The translations under genes and the position numbers were made by a program. A stretch of DNA of 33,877 bases from Streptomyces zaomyceticus (lineage in GTDB: Bacteria; Actinomycetota; Actinomycetes; Streptomycetales; Streptomycetaceae): assembly GCF_014656215.1 (NCBI RefSeq), contig NZ_BNBZ01000051.1:1-33877 (forward strand), written 5' to 3'. Below, piece after piece: positions 15,239-23,487 of this stretch. The first letter of the stretch is position 1, and each line of letters opens with the position of its first letter. Below the pieces are notes generated by a model that was not told the origin of the DNA, did not search any database, and saw only the letters and a program-made list of their open reading frames with translations.

Positions 15239-16076
15239 CGGTCGCCTTCTGCTTCTTCACCCGCACGGACGGACCCGACCCTATCGGGGACAGGAACAGC
15301 GCGAGCGTCGGGATCAGATACAGCGCCCACACCGTGACCTGAAGGACCGTCGGGTTCGGCTGGAAGTTGAAGACGCCCTTGAGGAGCGTGCCGTACCAGC
15401 TGTCCGGCGGGATCGTCGCCGAGATGTCGAAGGCCTTGTTCGCGAGGCCGTCGAGGAAGCGGGCCTCCTGGAGGTCGTGCACGCCGTAGGCCAGCACACC
15501 CGCCGCCACCACGACCAGCATCCCGCCGGTCCAGGTGAAGAACTTCGCCAGGTTGATCCTCAGCGCGCCCCGGTAGAACAGCCAGCCGAGCAGTACCGCG
15601 GTGAGCAGGCCGAGCAGGACACCGGCCAGCGGTGCGAACGTGCCGTCCGAGGAGGCCCGCACCGACGCCCACACGAACAGCGCCGTCTCCAGACCCTCGC
15701 GGCCCACCGCCAGGAAGGCGGTGGCGACCAGCGCGCCCGTGCCCATCCGGAGGGCCGCGTCCAGCTTGCCGTGCAGCTCGGACCTGAGGTGCCGGGCCGT
15801 GCGCCGCATCCAGAAGACCATCCAGGTCACCAGGACGACCGCGACGATCGACAGCGAGCCGCCGAGCAGCTCCTGCGCCTCGAACGTCAGCTCCTGGGAG
15901 CCGAACTCCAGGCCGGCGCCGAAGGCCAGGGCCACACCGACGGCCACGCCGATGCCGATCCAGATCGGCTTCAGCGCGTCCCGCCGGCCGGTCTTCACCA
16001 GGTAGGCGATGAGGATGCAGACGACCAGGCTGGCCTCCAGGCCCTCGCGCAGGCCGATCAGGTAATTGCCGAACAC
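15195..16076 (-). CDS. efeU: EfeU ferrous-iron permease (FTR1 family)
   Basis: The protein has 293 residues from GTG 16076. It has seven predicted membrane helices and two REGLE motifs (residues 10-14 and 126-130), the iron-binding signature of yeast Ftr1 and bacterial EfeU. A charged C-terminal tail follows (VRVKKQKATDEKADAEA). It carries iron across the membrane after handling by EfeO and EfeB. It is 28 bp downstream of efeB, in the order efeO-efeB-efeU. A lipoprotein gene overlaps its end by 44 bp. Confidence 0.96.
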   Translation of the reverse strand: MFGNYLIGLREGLEASLVVCILIAYLVKTGRRDALKPIWIGIGVAVGVALAFGAGLEFGSQELTFEAQELLGGSLSIVAVVLVTWMVFWMRRTARHLRSELHGKLDAALRMGTGALVATAFLAVGREGLETALFVWASVRASSDGTFAPLAGVLLGLLTAVLLGWLFYRGALRINLAKFFTWTGGMLVVVAAGVLAYGVHDLQEARFLDGLANKAFDISATIPPDSWYGTLLKGVFNFQPNPTVLQVTVWALYLIPTLALFLSPIGSGPSVRVKKQKATDEKADAEASAGTTA

Positions 16077-16104
16077 GGCGGTTCCTCCCGGGGATACGTG
16101 AGTG

Positions 16105-17376
16105 CTACGCGAACAGCGCCCGGCCCCACCAGTCGTCCTTGTCCCGGACGCCCGGCGGGACGGCGAACAGTGCCGAACCCACGTGCTGGATGTATTCGTT
16201 GAGGGCGTCGGCGCGGGCCAGGGACGTCTGCACCGGTATGAAGCCGGTCCGCACGTCCTTCTGGTACGCCAGGAAGAACAGGCCGGCCTCCAGGCGCCCG
16301 AGGCCGTCCGTGCCGTCGGTGAAGGAGTAGCCGCGCCGCAGGATCGTCGCCCCGGCGTTGGTGTCGGGGTGCGCGAGCCGGACGTGCGAGTCCGGCTTCA
16401 TCGCCTTCAGGAACGGCTCGTCGTGCTCCTTGGCCTTGCCGACGGGCGCGCCCTCGCGCTTGTCGCGGCCGAAGATGTCCTCCTGCTCGGCGAGCGGCGT
16501 ACGGTCCCAGGTCTCCACGTTCATCCGGATCCGCCGGGCGACGAGGTACGAGCCGCCGTCCATCCAGGCCGCGGGGCCCTCGGCGTCCTTGCCGGATACC
16601 CACACGTGCTTCGCGAGCCGCTCGGTCTCGGTGCCCGCGATGTTGCGGGTGCCGTCCTTGAAGCCGAAGAGGTTGCGGGGGGTCTGGGCGTCCGGGGTCG
16701 TCGAGGACGTCTTGCCGAAGCCCAGCTGGGACCAGCGCACGGCGACCTTGCCGAAGCCGATCCGCGCCAGGTTCCGGATGGCGTGCACGGCGACCTGGGG
16801 GTCGTCGGCGCACGCCTGGACGCACAGGTCGCCGCCGCTGCGCGCCGGGTCCAGGTTGTCGCCCGGGAACCTGGGCAGCTCCACCAGGCCCCCGGGTCGC
16901 CTGTCCTTCAGCCCGAAGCGCCCGTCGAAGAGCGTGGGGCCGAAGCCGATGGTGAGGGTGAGCCGGGAGGGCTTGAGGCCGAGGGCCTCTCCGGTGTCGT
17001 CCGGCGGCGCCTCCGGGAGGCCGCCGTACGCCCCGTCGCCGACCTCGGCGCCCGCCGTCATGCGCTCGGCGGCCCGCGTCCAGTCCTTGAGGAGCTGGAC
17101 CAGCTCGGCGCGGTCCTTCGTCGTCACGTCGAAGGCGGCGAAGTGCAGCCGGTCCTGGACGGCGGTGGCGATGCCGGCCTGGTGCGGGCCGTGGAACGGC
17201 ACGGCCGCGCCGCTGTCGGCGACGGGCACGGGGGTGTCCCCGTCCCGGGCCAGCAGGGCGGCGCCGCCGGCCGCGGCGGCGCCGAGCGCGAGCCCGGCAC
17301 CGCCCCAGGCGACGACGGTACGGCGGGAGGGCGCGGCGCCCTCCCGTGCGGGGGTCTCGTCGACGGGCTCGCTCAT
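16105..17376 (-). CDS. efeB: EfeB DyP-type heme peroxidase/deferrochelatase, Tat-exported
   Basis: I place the start at ATG 17376, with gagagg 9 nt upstream (423 residues). A GTG at 17397 would overlap the efeO stop by 4 bp and add seven residues. A twin-arginine signal (SRRTVVAWGG, then an Ala/Gly-rich stretch) precedes a DyP-peroxidase fold. NLFGFKDGTRN contains the catalytic Asp of the G-x-x-D-G motif, and the heme-ligand His lies in the second half (candidate VRLAHPDTNAG). The C-terminal GLFFLAYQKDVRTGFIPVQ is typical. It works outside the membrane with EfeO and EfeU, oxidising ferrous iron or possibly removing iron from heme. Confidence 0.95.
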   Translation of the reverse strand: MSEPVDETPAREGAAPSRRTVVAWGGAGLALGAAAAGGAALLARDGDTPVPVADSGAAVPFHGPHQAGIATAVQDRLHFAAFDVTTKDRAELVQLLKDWTRAAERMTAGAEVGDGAYGGLPEAPPDDTGEALGLKPSRLTLTIGFGPTLFDGRFGLKDRRPGGLVELPRFPGDNLDPARSGGDLCVQACADDPQVAVHAIRNLARIGFGKVAVRWSQLGFGKTSSTTPDAQTPRNLFGFKDGTRNIAGTETERLAKHVWVSGKDAEGPAAWMDGGSYLVARRIRMNVETWDRTPLAEQEDIFGRDKREGAPVGKAKEHDEPFLKAMKPDSHVRLAHPDTNAGATILRRGYSFTDGTDGLGRLEAGLFFLAYQKDVRTGFIPVQTSLARADALNEYIQHVGSALFAVPPGVRDKDDWWGRALFA

Positions 17377-17393
17377 GTCCGTTTGCCTCTCGC

Positions 17394-18548
17394 TCACTTG
17401 ACGACGGCGGCGGCGAGCTTGGAGAGCGGCTCGGCCAGCGCGTTGACGCCGTCCGAGAGCTCCTTGCGCTCGGGCTCGCCGACCTTCTCGTACGAGGTGA
17501 AGACGTAGCTGTTCTTGTCGGCGCGGTACTTGTCGAGCAGCGTGTTCAGGGCGGCGAACTGCTTGTCCAGCTCGGCGACGAGCTTGGGGTCGTTCTTCGT
17601 GGCGACCGGCTTGAGCAGGTCGAAGGACTTCTGCGCGCCCTCGACGTTGGCCTTGAAGTCGACGAGGTCGGTGCGGGAGTAGCGCTCCTCCTCGCCGGTG
17701 ACCTTGCCGGTGGCGACCTCGTCCAGGAGCTCCTTGGCGCCGTTGGCCATGGAGGTCGGGGTGATCTCGGCCTTGCCGACCCGCTTCACCCAGTCCGCGA
17801 GGTCCTTGTCGAGGAGGTCGGCGAGCTGCTTCTCGCGCTCGCCGATCTTCTTGTCCTGCCAGAGGGCCTTCTCCAGGCGGTGCCAGCCGGTCCAGTCCTT
17901 GGCCGGGTCCTGGCCCTCCTCCAGGCCGTCCTCGCGGACGTCGACCTTGGGGTCGATGTCGCCGAAGGACTCGGCGACCGGCTCGGTGCGCTCCCAGCCG
18001 ATCCGGGACTCGGCGTAGGCCTTCTTCGCGGCCTCGATGTCACCGGCGCGGACGGCGCCGGTGAAGACCTTCACCTTGGGCAGGGTCGCGTCGGCCTGGG
18101 CCTGGACGTACTGGCGGTAGGCGGCGACGGCCGCGTCCATCTCGGGGGAGCGCTTGGTGCCCGCGGCGCCGCCGGTGGCCTTGACCTGACGGCGGATGCC
18201 GTCGCCCACCATGCCGGGCTTGCAGGCGATCGTGTAGGCGCCGGCCTTGATCTCGGCGGTGATGGTGGCCTTGGTGCCGGGGCCGATGTTCTCGCGCTCG
18301 GTGACGATGCGGTCGTCGGGGTAGAGGACGTAGACCTCGGTCACCTTGGAGCCGCGGTTCTCGACGGCCAGCTTCAGGTGTCCGGCCGGGAACTCCGACG
18401 CCGAGACCTCGCAGGAGTCGTCCTTGGCCACGACGGTGACCGTGCCGTCGCCCGCCTTGGCGTCACTCTTCTCGGTGCAGCCCGTGACGGCGGTCAACGC
18501 CGCCGCGGTCGCTGCGGCGGTGAGGACGGAGAGGCGAACGGCTCGCAT
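17394..18548 (-). CDS. efeO: EfeO iron-binding lipoprotein
   Basis: The protein has 384 residues from ATG 18548 (ggag upstream). The signal RLSVLTAAATAAALTAVTGC ends in a lipobox. An N-terminal cupredoxin-like domain (VTVVAKDDSCEVSASEFPAG to about 115) precedes the EfeM/peptidase-M75-type helical domain, whose H-x-x-E metal motif is GWHRLEKALW. This two-domain form is the full EfeO. It delivers iron to the EfeU permease. An iron box 45 bp upstream (18593-18611) indicates repression by iron-loaded DmdR/IdeR. Confidence 0.95.
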   Translation of the reverse strand: MRAVRLSVLTAAATAAALTAVTGCTEKSDAKAGDGTVTVVAKDDSCEVSASEFPAGHLKLAVENRGSKVTEVYVLYPDDRIVTERENIGPGTKATITAEIKAGAYTIACKPGMVGDGIRRQVKATGGAAGTKRSPEMDAAVAAYRQYVQAQADATLPKVKVFTGAVRAGDIEAAKKAYAESRIGWERTEPVAESFGDIDPKVDVREDGLEEGQDPAKDWTGWHRLEKALWQDKKIGEREKQLADLLDKDLADWVKRVGKAEITPTSMANGAKELLDEVATGKVTGEEERYSRTDLVDFKANVEGAQKSFDLLKPVATKNDPKLVAELDKQFAALNTLLDKYRADKNSYVFTSYEKVGEPERKELSDGVNALAEPLSKLAAAVVK

Positions 18549-18592
18549 GAGGACTCCAGAAACGCGGGTACGGGGACTGAGGCGGACCTAAC

Positions 18593-18611
18593 TTAACCGA
18601 GGCTTACCTCA
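18593..18611 (-). promoter_or_regulatory. Iron box (DmdR/IdeR) upstream of efeO
   Basis: Read on the minus strand the site is tgaggtaagcctcggttaa, a good match to the 19-bp consensus TTAGGTTAGGCTAACCTAA. It overlaps the probable promoter of efeO. Confidence 0.75.
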
Positions 18612-18714
18612 GCCATACCCGGCCGTCCAGTGATTCGGCTCTCAGATCCGGCGGACCGGACACGGCAGGATCACAAGGGCTTCATGAGGTCCTCATGACC
18701 AGGTCAAGACCCGG

Positions 18715-19626
18715 TCAAGGGAGGGGTATTGTCCCGATTTCCGCCTCGCGTCGCGCTCGCGCCCGTCCCGCTTCGGTCCGTCGGGGTACGACGAGAGGGA
18801 CGCCGGTCCTCGGATGCGGGAACACCTCCACCGGCTGCCGGTACACCCGGCTCAGCAACTCCTCCTCGAGAACCTCCGCGGGCGGCCCCTCCACCGCCAC
18901 CCGGCCGTCGTGCAGCACCCCGACCCGGTCCGCGTGCGCCGCCGCGAGCCCGAGGTCGTGCAGCACGACCACCACGGCGTCCCCGGCCGCCGCCCGCTCC
19001 CGGCAGACCCGCAGGACCAGTTCCTGGTGACGCAGGTCCAGGGCCGCCGTCGGCTCGTCGAGCAGCAGCAGACCGGTCCGCTGGGCCAGGACCCTGGCCA
19101 ACGCGACCCGGGCCCGCTCGCCGCCCGACAGCGCGGAGAACGGGCGCTCGGCGAAGGCCCCCACCTCGGTGGCCGCCATCGCCTCGGCGACGGCCGCCTC
19201 GTCCTCGTCCTCCCGCTCGGTCCCCGCCCACGGGGCCCGGCCCATCCGCACCACGTCGGCGACGGCGAACGGGAAGGAGAGCGCGGCGTCCTGCGGCAGC
19301 ACCGACCGCCGCAGGGCGAGTTCACCGGCCGGCCAGCCGTCCGCCGGCCGACCCGCGATCCGCACCTCCCCCTCGCTCGGCGCGAGATCGGCGGCCAGCG
19401 CGGCGAGCAGCGTCGACTTGCCGGCGCCGTTGGGTCCGACCAGGGCGAGGACCTCACCGGCCCGCACCTCGATCCCGACGCCGTCGAGCACCGCCCGGCC
19501 GCCGCGCTCGATCCGGATCCCGGCCGCCTCCGCGACCACCTCGCCGGAGGCGGCGGGGGAGGGCAGCGTGCGCGTACGCCGGTTCGGGAGCATCGGGAGC
19601 AGTCCCCGGAGCCGTACGGATGTCAT
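18715..19626 (-). CDS. hmuV: HmuV heme ABC transporter ATP-binding protein
   Basis: The protein has 303 residues from ATG 19626, whose ATGA overlaps the hmuU stop. Walker A GPNGAGKST is at 64-72, the Q-loop VLPQD at 109-113, the signature LSGGERA at 166-172, Walker B LLLLDE at 186-191 and the H-loop VVLHDLGLAAAHAD near 226. The C-terminal PAEVLEEELLSRVYRQPVEVF is typical of iron-siderophore and heme ATPases. It powers heme import through HmuU. Last gene of hmuTUV; 166 bp separate it from efeO. Confidence 0.94.
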   Translation of the reverse strand: MTSVRLRGLLPMLPNRRTRTLPSPAASGEVVAEAAGIRIERGGRAVLDGVGIEVRAGEVLALVGPNGAGKSTLLAALAADLAPSEGEVRIAGRPADGWPAGELALRRSVLPQDAALSFPFAVADVVRMGRAPWAGTEREDEDEAAVAEAMAATEVGAFAERPFSALSGGERARVALARVLAQRTGLLLLDEPTAALDLRHQELVLRVCRERAAAGDAVVVVLHDLGLAAAHADRVGVLHDGRVAVEGPPAEVLEEELLSRVYRQPVEVFPHPRTGVPLVVPRRTEAGRARARREAEIGTIPLP

Positions 19627-20807
19627 GCCCAACCACCTTGCCTGCGACGGGTCCTGCGCAGCAGCCAGAAGAAGAACGGGCTGCCGAGGAGGGCGGTGAG
19701 GACGCCCAGGGGAAGCTCGGCCGGGGCCGCCGCCGTACGGGCCGCGAGGTCCCCGGCGGTGAGGACGACCGCACCGCCGAGCGCACTGCCCGGTACCAGG
19801 AAGCGGTGGCCGGGGCCGTTCGCCATCCGCAGCAGATGCGGGACGAGCAGACCGACGAAGGTGATGATCCCGGCCACCGCGACCGCCGCCGCCGTGAGCA
19901 GCGCCACCACCAGGATCAGGGCGACCCGCAGCCGCTCCACGTCCACGCCCAGATGACGGGCGGGACGCTCGCCGAGCGCGAGCAGGTCGAGCCGGCGGGC
20001 GTAGAAGGGGGCGACGGCGAGGCCGAGGAGCGCGCACGGCAGTACGGCGAGCACCTTGGGCCAGGTGGCCTGGGCGAGCGAACCGAGCTGCCAGAAGGTG
20101 ATCTGGGTGACCTGCGCGTTGTCGGCGAAGAAGATGAAGAGGCCGATGAGCGCGCCCGCGAAGGCGTTCACCGCGATACCGGTGAGGATCAGCGTCACCA
20201 CCTCCGTACGGCCGCCGGAGCGGGACATCGCGTACACGAGGAGCACGGTGGCGAGCCCGGCGACGAACGCGCAGACCGTCACCGTCCAGTTGCCGAGGAA
20301 CGAGAGCCCGAGGGCGATCGCGCCGACGGCGCCGACGGCCGCGCCCGCGGAGATGCCGATGACCCCCGGCTCGGCGAGCGGATTGCCGAACACGCCCTGC
20401 ATCAGGGCGCCCGCGCAGCCGAGCGAGGCGCCGACGAGGACGGCGAGGACGACCCGGGGGAGCCGGATGTTCCACAGGACGCTCTCCGCCGTGCGGTCGA
20501 GCGCGTGTCCGCCGAGCCCGATGCGGTGCTGCACCGAGGCGAGGACGTCGCCGAGCGGGATCTCGTACGCCCCGATCCCGGCGGAGAGCAGGGCGAGGAG
20601 GAGCAGGACGCCGAGGAGGGAGGCGGTGAGGACGGGGGCGGCGGCACGCCGGCGGGGGGCGGCCTCGGCGCCGGAGGAGGCGGAGGCGGAGGCCACGACG
20701 GAGGCGTCGTCGGCCGGGTCGGCGGGAGGGGTCGGGGCGGTGGTGTCGGCCGGGTCGGGCGACGGGGCCGTCTCCCCTTCCCTCGGGGGCTTCTGGAGCG
20801 CCGTCAC
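19623..20807 (-). CDS. hmuU: HmuU heme ABC transporter permease (FecCD family)
   Basis: The protein has 394 residues, starting at GTG 20807, whose GTGA overlaps the hmuT stop by 4 bp; ggagg precedes it. An Ala/Pro-rich, probably disordered N-terminus of ~70 residues comes before the helical FecCD domain, with RLPRVVLAVLVGASLGCAGALMQG, NPLAEPGVIGISAGAAVGAV and GIITFVGLLVPH as family hallmarks. It should form the membrane channel dimer for heme released by HmuT. The genes are tightly coupled. Confidence 0.95.
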   Translation of the reverse strand: MTALQKPPREGETAPSPDPADTTAPTPPADPADDASVVASASASSGAEAAPRRRAAAPVLTASLLGVLLLLALLSAGIGAYEIPLGDVLASVQHRIGLGGHALDRTAESVLWNIRLPRVVLAVLVGASLGCAGALMQGVFGNPLAEPGVIGISAGAAVGAVGAIALGLSFLGNWTVTVCAFVAGLATVLLVYAMSRSGGRTEVVTLILTGIAVNAFAGALIGLFIFFADNAQVTQITFWQLGSLAQATWPKVLAVLPCALLGLAVAPFYARRLDLLALGERPARHLGVDVERLRVALILVVALLTAAAVAVAGIITFVGLLVPHLLRMANGPGHRFLVPGSALGGAVVLTAGDLAARTAAAPAELPLGVLTALLGSPFFFWLLRRTRRRQGGWA

Positions 20808-21820
20808 CTGTCCTCCCCGTACAACTGGCCGACCAGGGACTTCAGCACCTGGTCGGTGCGCGGCCCGTAGTTGAGGAGGACGCCGTCGTCGACGGTGACG
20901 ACCCGGCGGTCGGCGCCGGCCGGGGTCTCGGCGACGCCCGGGATCTTCACCAGGCCGTCGATCCCGCCGACGGAGTCGAGTCCCTTGCTCATGACGAGGA
21001 TCGCGTCCGGCGCGGCCTTCGCCAGTGCCTCGCTGGTGATCGGGGTGAAGTCCTTGGTCAGGCCGGACTCCTTGCCCGCGTCGACCGCCCCGGCGGCTTC
21101 GAGCAGGGAGCTCGCGCCGGACTCGGCGCCGCCGAGCAGATAGACGGCGGCGGTGCCGCGCACGTACAGGAAGGCCACCCGCGGCTTCTCCTCGCGGGCC
21201 GGAATCCCCTTCCGTACGGCGTCGATCCGCTCCTGCGTGCGCTTCCTGAGCGCGGTCCCGGAGTCCGGTACGCCGAGGGCGTCGGCGACCGCGTCGATCC
21301 GGGCCCCGACGTCGGCGAGCGCCTTGGCGGGCTTCACCACGACGAGCGGGATGCCCGCGTCCCGGATCTGGGCGACGGCCTCGGCCGGGCCGGTGGTGCT
21401 CTCGGCGAGGACGACGGTGGGCCGGAGGGAGAGCACGCTCTCGGCGGAGACGTCGTGGGCGCGGGTCACCACCGGGAGTTTCTCCGCCTGTTCGAAGGTG
21501 GCCGTGATGTCCCGGGCGACCACCTTCCCGCCGAGGCCGAGGGTGAAGACGATCTCGTTGAGCGAGCCGCTGAGCGGCACGATCCGCTCGGTGGAGGTGA
21601 TGGTGACCGGGTGTCCGTCGGCGGAGGGGACGGTGACGGGCAGTCGGGGCGCGGCCGGGGCGGCGAGCGGCTCGACCCGGTCGGCGGCGGACGCGGCGCC
21701 GCGCGCGGGACCCGCACCGCTTCCGCTTCCCTTCCCGCCGCCTCCGTCACCGCAGCCGGTCGCCCCGAGGGCGAGGGCGAGCACTGCTGTCAGCGCTCCC
21801 GCGAGGCGAGTTCTGCGCAC
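20804..21820 (-). CDS. hmuT: HmuT heme-binding lipoprotein
   Basis: The protein has 338 residues from GTG 21820. A lipobox (LGATGC, Cys23) is followed by a Gly/Ser-rich tether and a periplasmic-binding domain of the TroA/heme type: ERIVPLSGSLNEIVFTLGLG, VVARDITATFEQAEKLPVV, SLRPTVVLAESTTGP. The His and Tyr heme ligands known in HmuT proteins could be His in TRAHDVSAE and Tyr in VAFLYVRGTAAVYLLGG, but I cannot confirm this. It is first in hmuTUV, divergent from the htaA genes, and shares an iron box with them. Confidence 0.94.
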   Translation of the reverse strand: MRRTRLAGALTAVLALALGATGCGDGGGGKGSGSGAGPARGAASAADRVEPLAAPAAPRLPVTVPSADGHPVTITSTERIVPLSGSLNEIVFTLGLGGKVVARDITATFEQAEKLPVVTRAHDVSAESVLSLRPTVVLAESTTGPAEAVAQIRDAGIPLVVVKPAKALADVGARIDAVADALGVPDSGTALRKRTQERIDAVRKGIPAREEKPRVAFLYVRGTAAVYLLGGAESGASSLLEAAGAVDAGKESGLTKDFTPITSEALAKAAPDAILVMSKGLDSVGGIDGLVKIPGVAETPAGADRRVVTVDDGVLLNYGPRTDQVLKSLVGQLYGEDR

Positions 21821-21914
21821 CGGACACCGTCCTGTCGTTCGTTCCGCTTCGTACTGCCGTGGTGCTGGTTCAGCGACTTCGGTCCCGGGGATTCCGGCCG
21901 AGGCTCGGCATAGT

Positions 21915-21933
21915 TTAGGTTAGCCTTACCTCA
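21915..21933. promoter_or_regulatory. Iron box between hmuT and htaA
   Basis: ttaggttagccttacctca matches the 19-bp DmdR/IdeR consensus TTAGGTTAGGCTAACCTAA at nearly all positions. It lies 24 bp before the htaA ATG and 94 bp before hmuT. A -10-like tagttt (21911-21916) overlaps its left edge, so bound repressor would block htaA transcription, and probably hmuT as well. Confidence 0.85.
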
Positions 21934-21957
21934 CTTGCCAGCCCTCGGAGGGGTTCC

Positions 21958-23400
21958 ATGCCGCTGTCCAGACCCGCCCGCGCGCTCGCCGTGACCCTGT
22001 TCGCGACCCTGCTCGCCGCTCTCGTCCCGGCCGGCGCCGCCCACGCGGAGAGCCGCACGGTGCAGGGCGGACGGCTCGACTGGGGCATCAAGACCTCCTT
22101 CCAGAGCTATGTCACCGGACCCATCGCCCAGGGCAACTGGGGCCTCACCGGCGGAGCCGCCACGGTCGGCGGCAGCCAGTTCCGCTTCCACTCCGCCCAG
22201 GGCTCGTACGACCCGGCCACCGGCGCCTTCGAAGCCGCCTTCTCCGGCGGCGTCCACTTCACCGGCCACCGCAAGGCGGACGGCACCCACGAGCTGGACC
22301 TCACCATCAGCCGTCCCCGGGTCCGCATCCAGAACGGACAGGGCACCCTCTACGCCGACATGGCGAGCAAGGCCAAGGGCAGCGGCCGTGTGACCACCAC
22401 CCCGCAGGTGCCGCTCGCCACGCTCCGGCTCGGCGGCATCGACATGCGCGGCGGAGGCAGCCCCGTCTCGCTCTCCGGCGTGCCCGCCACCCTCACCTCG
22501 CAGGGCGCCACGGCCTTCGCCGGCTACTACCCGGCCGGCGCCGCGCTCGACCCCGTCAGCCTCACCGTCGACGTCCGGTCGCCGCGGAAGACCACGCCCA
22601 CCACCGCGCCCACCATGCCGGTCGAGCCCACCGCGAAGCCGACCACCGGGCCCACCACCCCGTCGGCCACGGCGGGTTCGCCCACCGGGAGCCTGCGCAC
22701 GGCGGCCGTCGACTGGGGCGTGCGCCGCACCTTCCGCGAGTACGTCACCGGCGCCATCTCCCAGGGCCGGTGGACCCTCGCCGACGGCGCCCAGGACGGC
22801 GGCGCGCTCTTCCGCTTCCCGAGCGGCAAGGGCACGTACGACCCGAGGAAGGGCACCCTCGACGCCGCCTTCGCGGGCAGCGTCCGCTTCACCGGCGCCC
22901 ACCTCGACCTGACGCTCGGCAAGGTCACCGTGAAGGTCACCGGCGGCACCGGCACCCTCGGCGCCGACGTCACCAGCGCGGGGAAGACCGAACGGGCCGT
23001 CCCCCTCGTCACCTTCACCGCCCGCGACCTCACCCCGAAGAACGGCCTCGCCGTCGTCACCGAGGCCCCCGCCACCCTCACCGAGGGCGGCGCCAAGGCC
23101 TTCGGCGGGATGTACCGGGCCGGGACCGCGATGGACCCGGTGTCGCTGGCCGTCACCGTCGACGCGAAGGCACAACTGCCCGCGCTTCCGGACCTCGGCA
23201 GCGACGCCAAGCCCACGCCGTCCACCGCCGCGCCTTCGGCCCCGGCGGCCCCGGCTCCCGCCCCCGCCGCCTCCGGGGCCTCATCATCCTCCTCTTCCTC
23301 CACCGGCCCGTACGTCGCGATCGGCGCGGGCGTGCTGCTCGTCGCCGCGCTCGCGGTCTTCGCCGCCGTACGCCGCCGCACCGGCCCGCCCACGGCCTGA
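21958..23400 (+). CDS. htaA: HtaA-domain heme-binding surface protein, membrane-anchored
   Basis: The protein has 480 residues from ATG 21958, behind ggagggg. A signal peptide (cleavage after AHA, ~30) is followed by two HtaA (CR) domains, about 37-205 and 248-405, joined by a Pro/Thr linker. Each domain opens with a W-G-I/V-x-x-[ST]-F-x-x-Y motif; its Tyr corresponds to the heme ligand Tyr of corynebacterial HtaA. The first domain has His in FTGHRKADG, and the second has it shifted (FTGAHLD). A Ser/Ala/Pro stretch and one membrane helix (YVAIGAGVLLVAALAVFAAV) end in Arg residues. It probably passes heme to HmuT. Confidence 0.93.
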   Translation: MPLSRPARALAVTLFATLLAALVPAGAAHAESRTVQGGRLDWGIKTSFQSYVTGPIAQGNWGLTGGAATVGGSQFRFHSAQGSYDPATGAFEAAFSGGVHFTGHRKADGTHELDLTISRPRVRIQNGQGTLYADMASKAKGSGRVTTTPQVPLATLRLGGIDMRGGGSPVSLSGVPATLTSQGATAFAGYYPAGAALDPVSLTVDVRSPRKTTPTTAPTMPVEPTAKPTTGPTTPSATAGSPTGSLRTAAVDWGVRRTFREYVTGAISQGRWTLADGAQDGGALFRFPSGKGTYDPRKGTLDAAFAGSVRFTGAHLDLTLGKVTVKVTGGTGTLGADVTSAGKTERAVPLVTFTARDLTPKNGLAVVTEAPATLTEGGAKAFGGMYRAGTAMDPVSLAVTVDAKAQLPALPDLGSDAKPTPSTAAPSAPAAPAPAPAASGASSSSSSSTGPYVAIGAGVLLVAALAVFAAVRRRTGPPTA

Positions 23401-23487
23401 GCCCCACGGCCCGAGCCCACCCCCCCCGTATCTCCGCGCGCACCCCCTCGCGCCCCCGCCCCGCGTCCCACCTAGGAGAACCCCGTC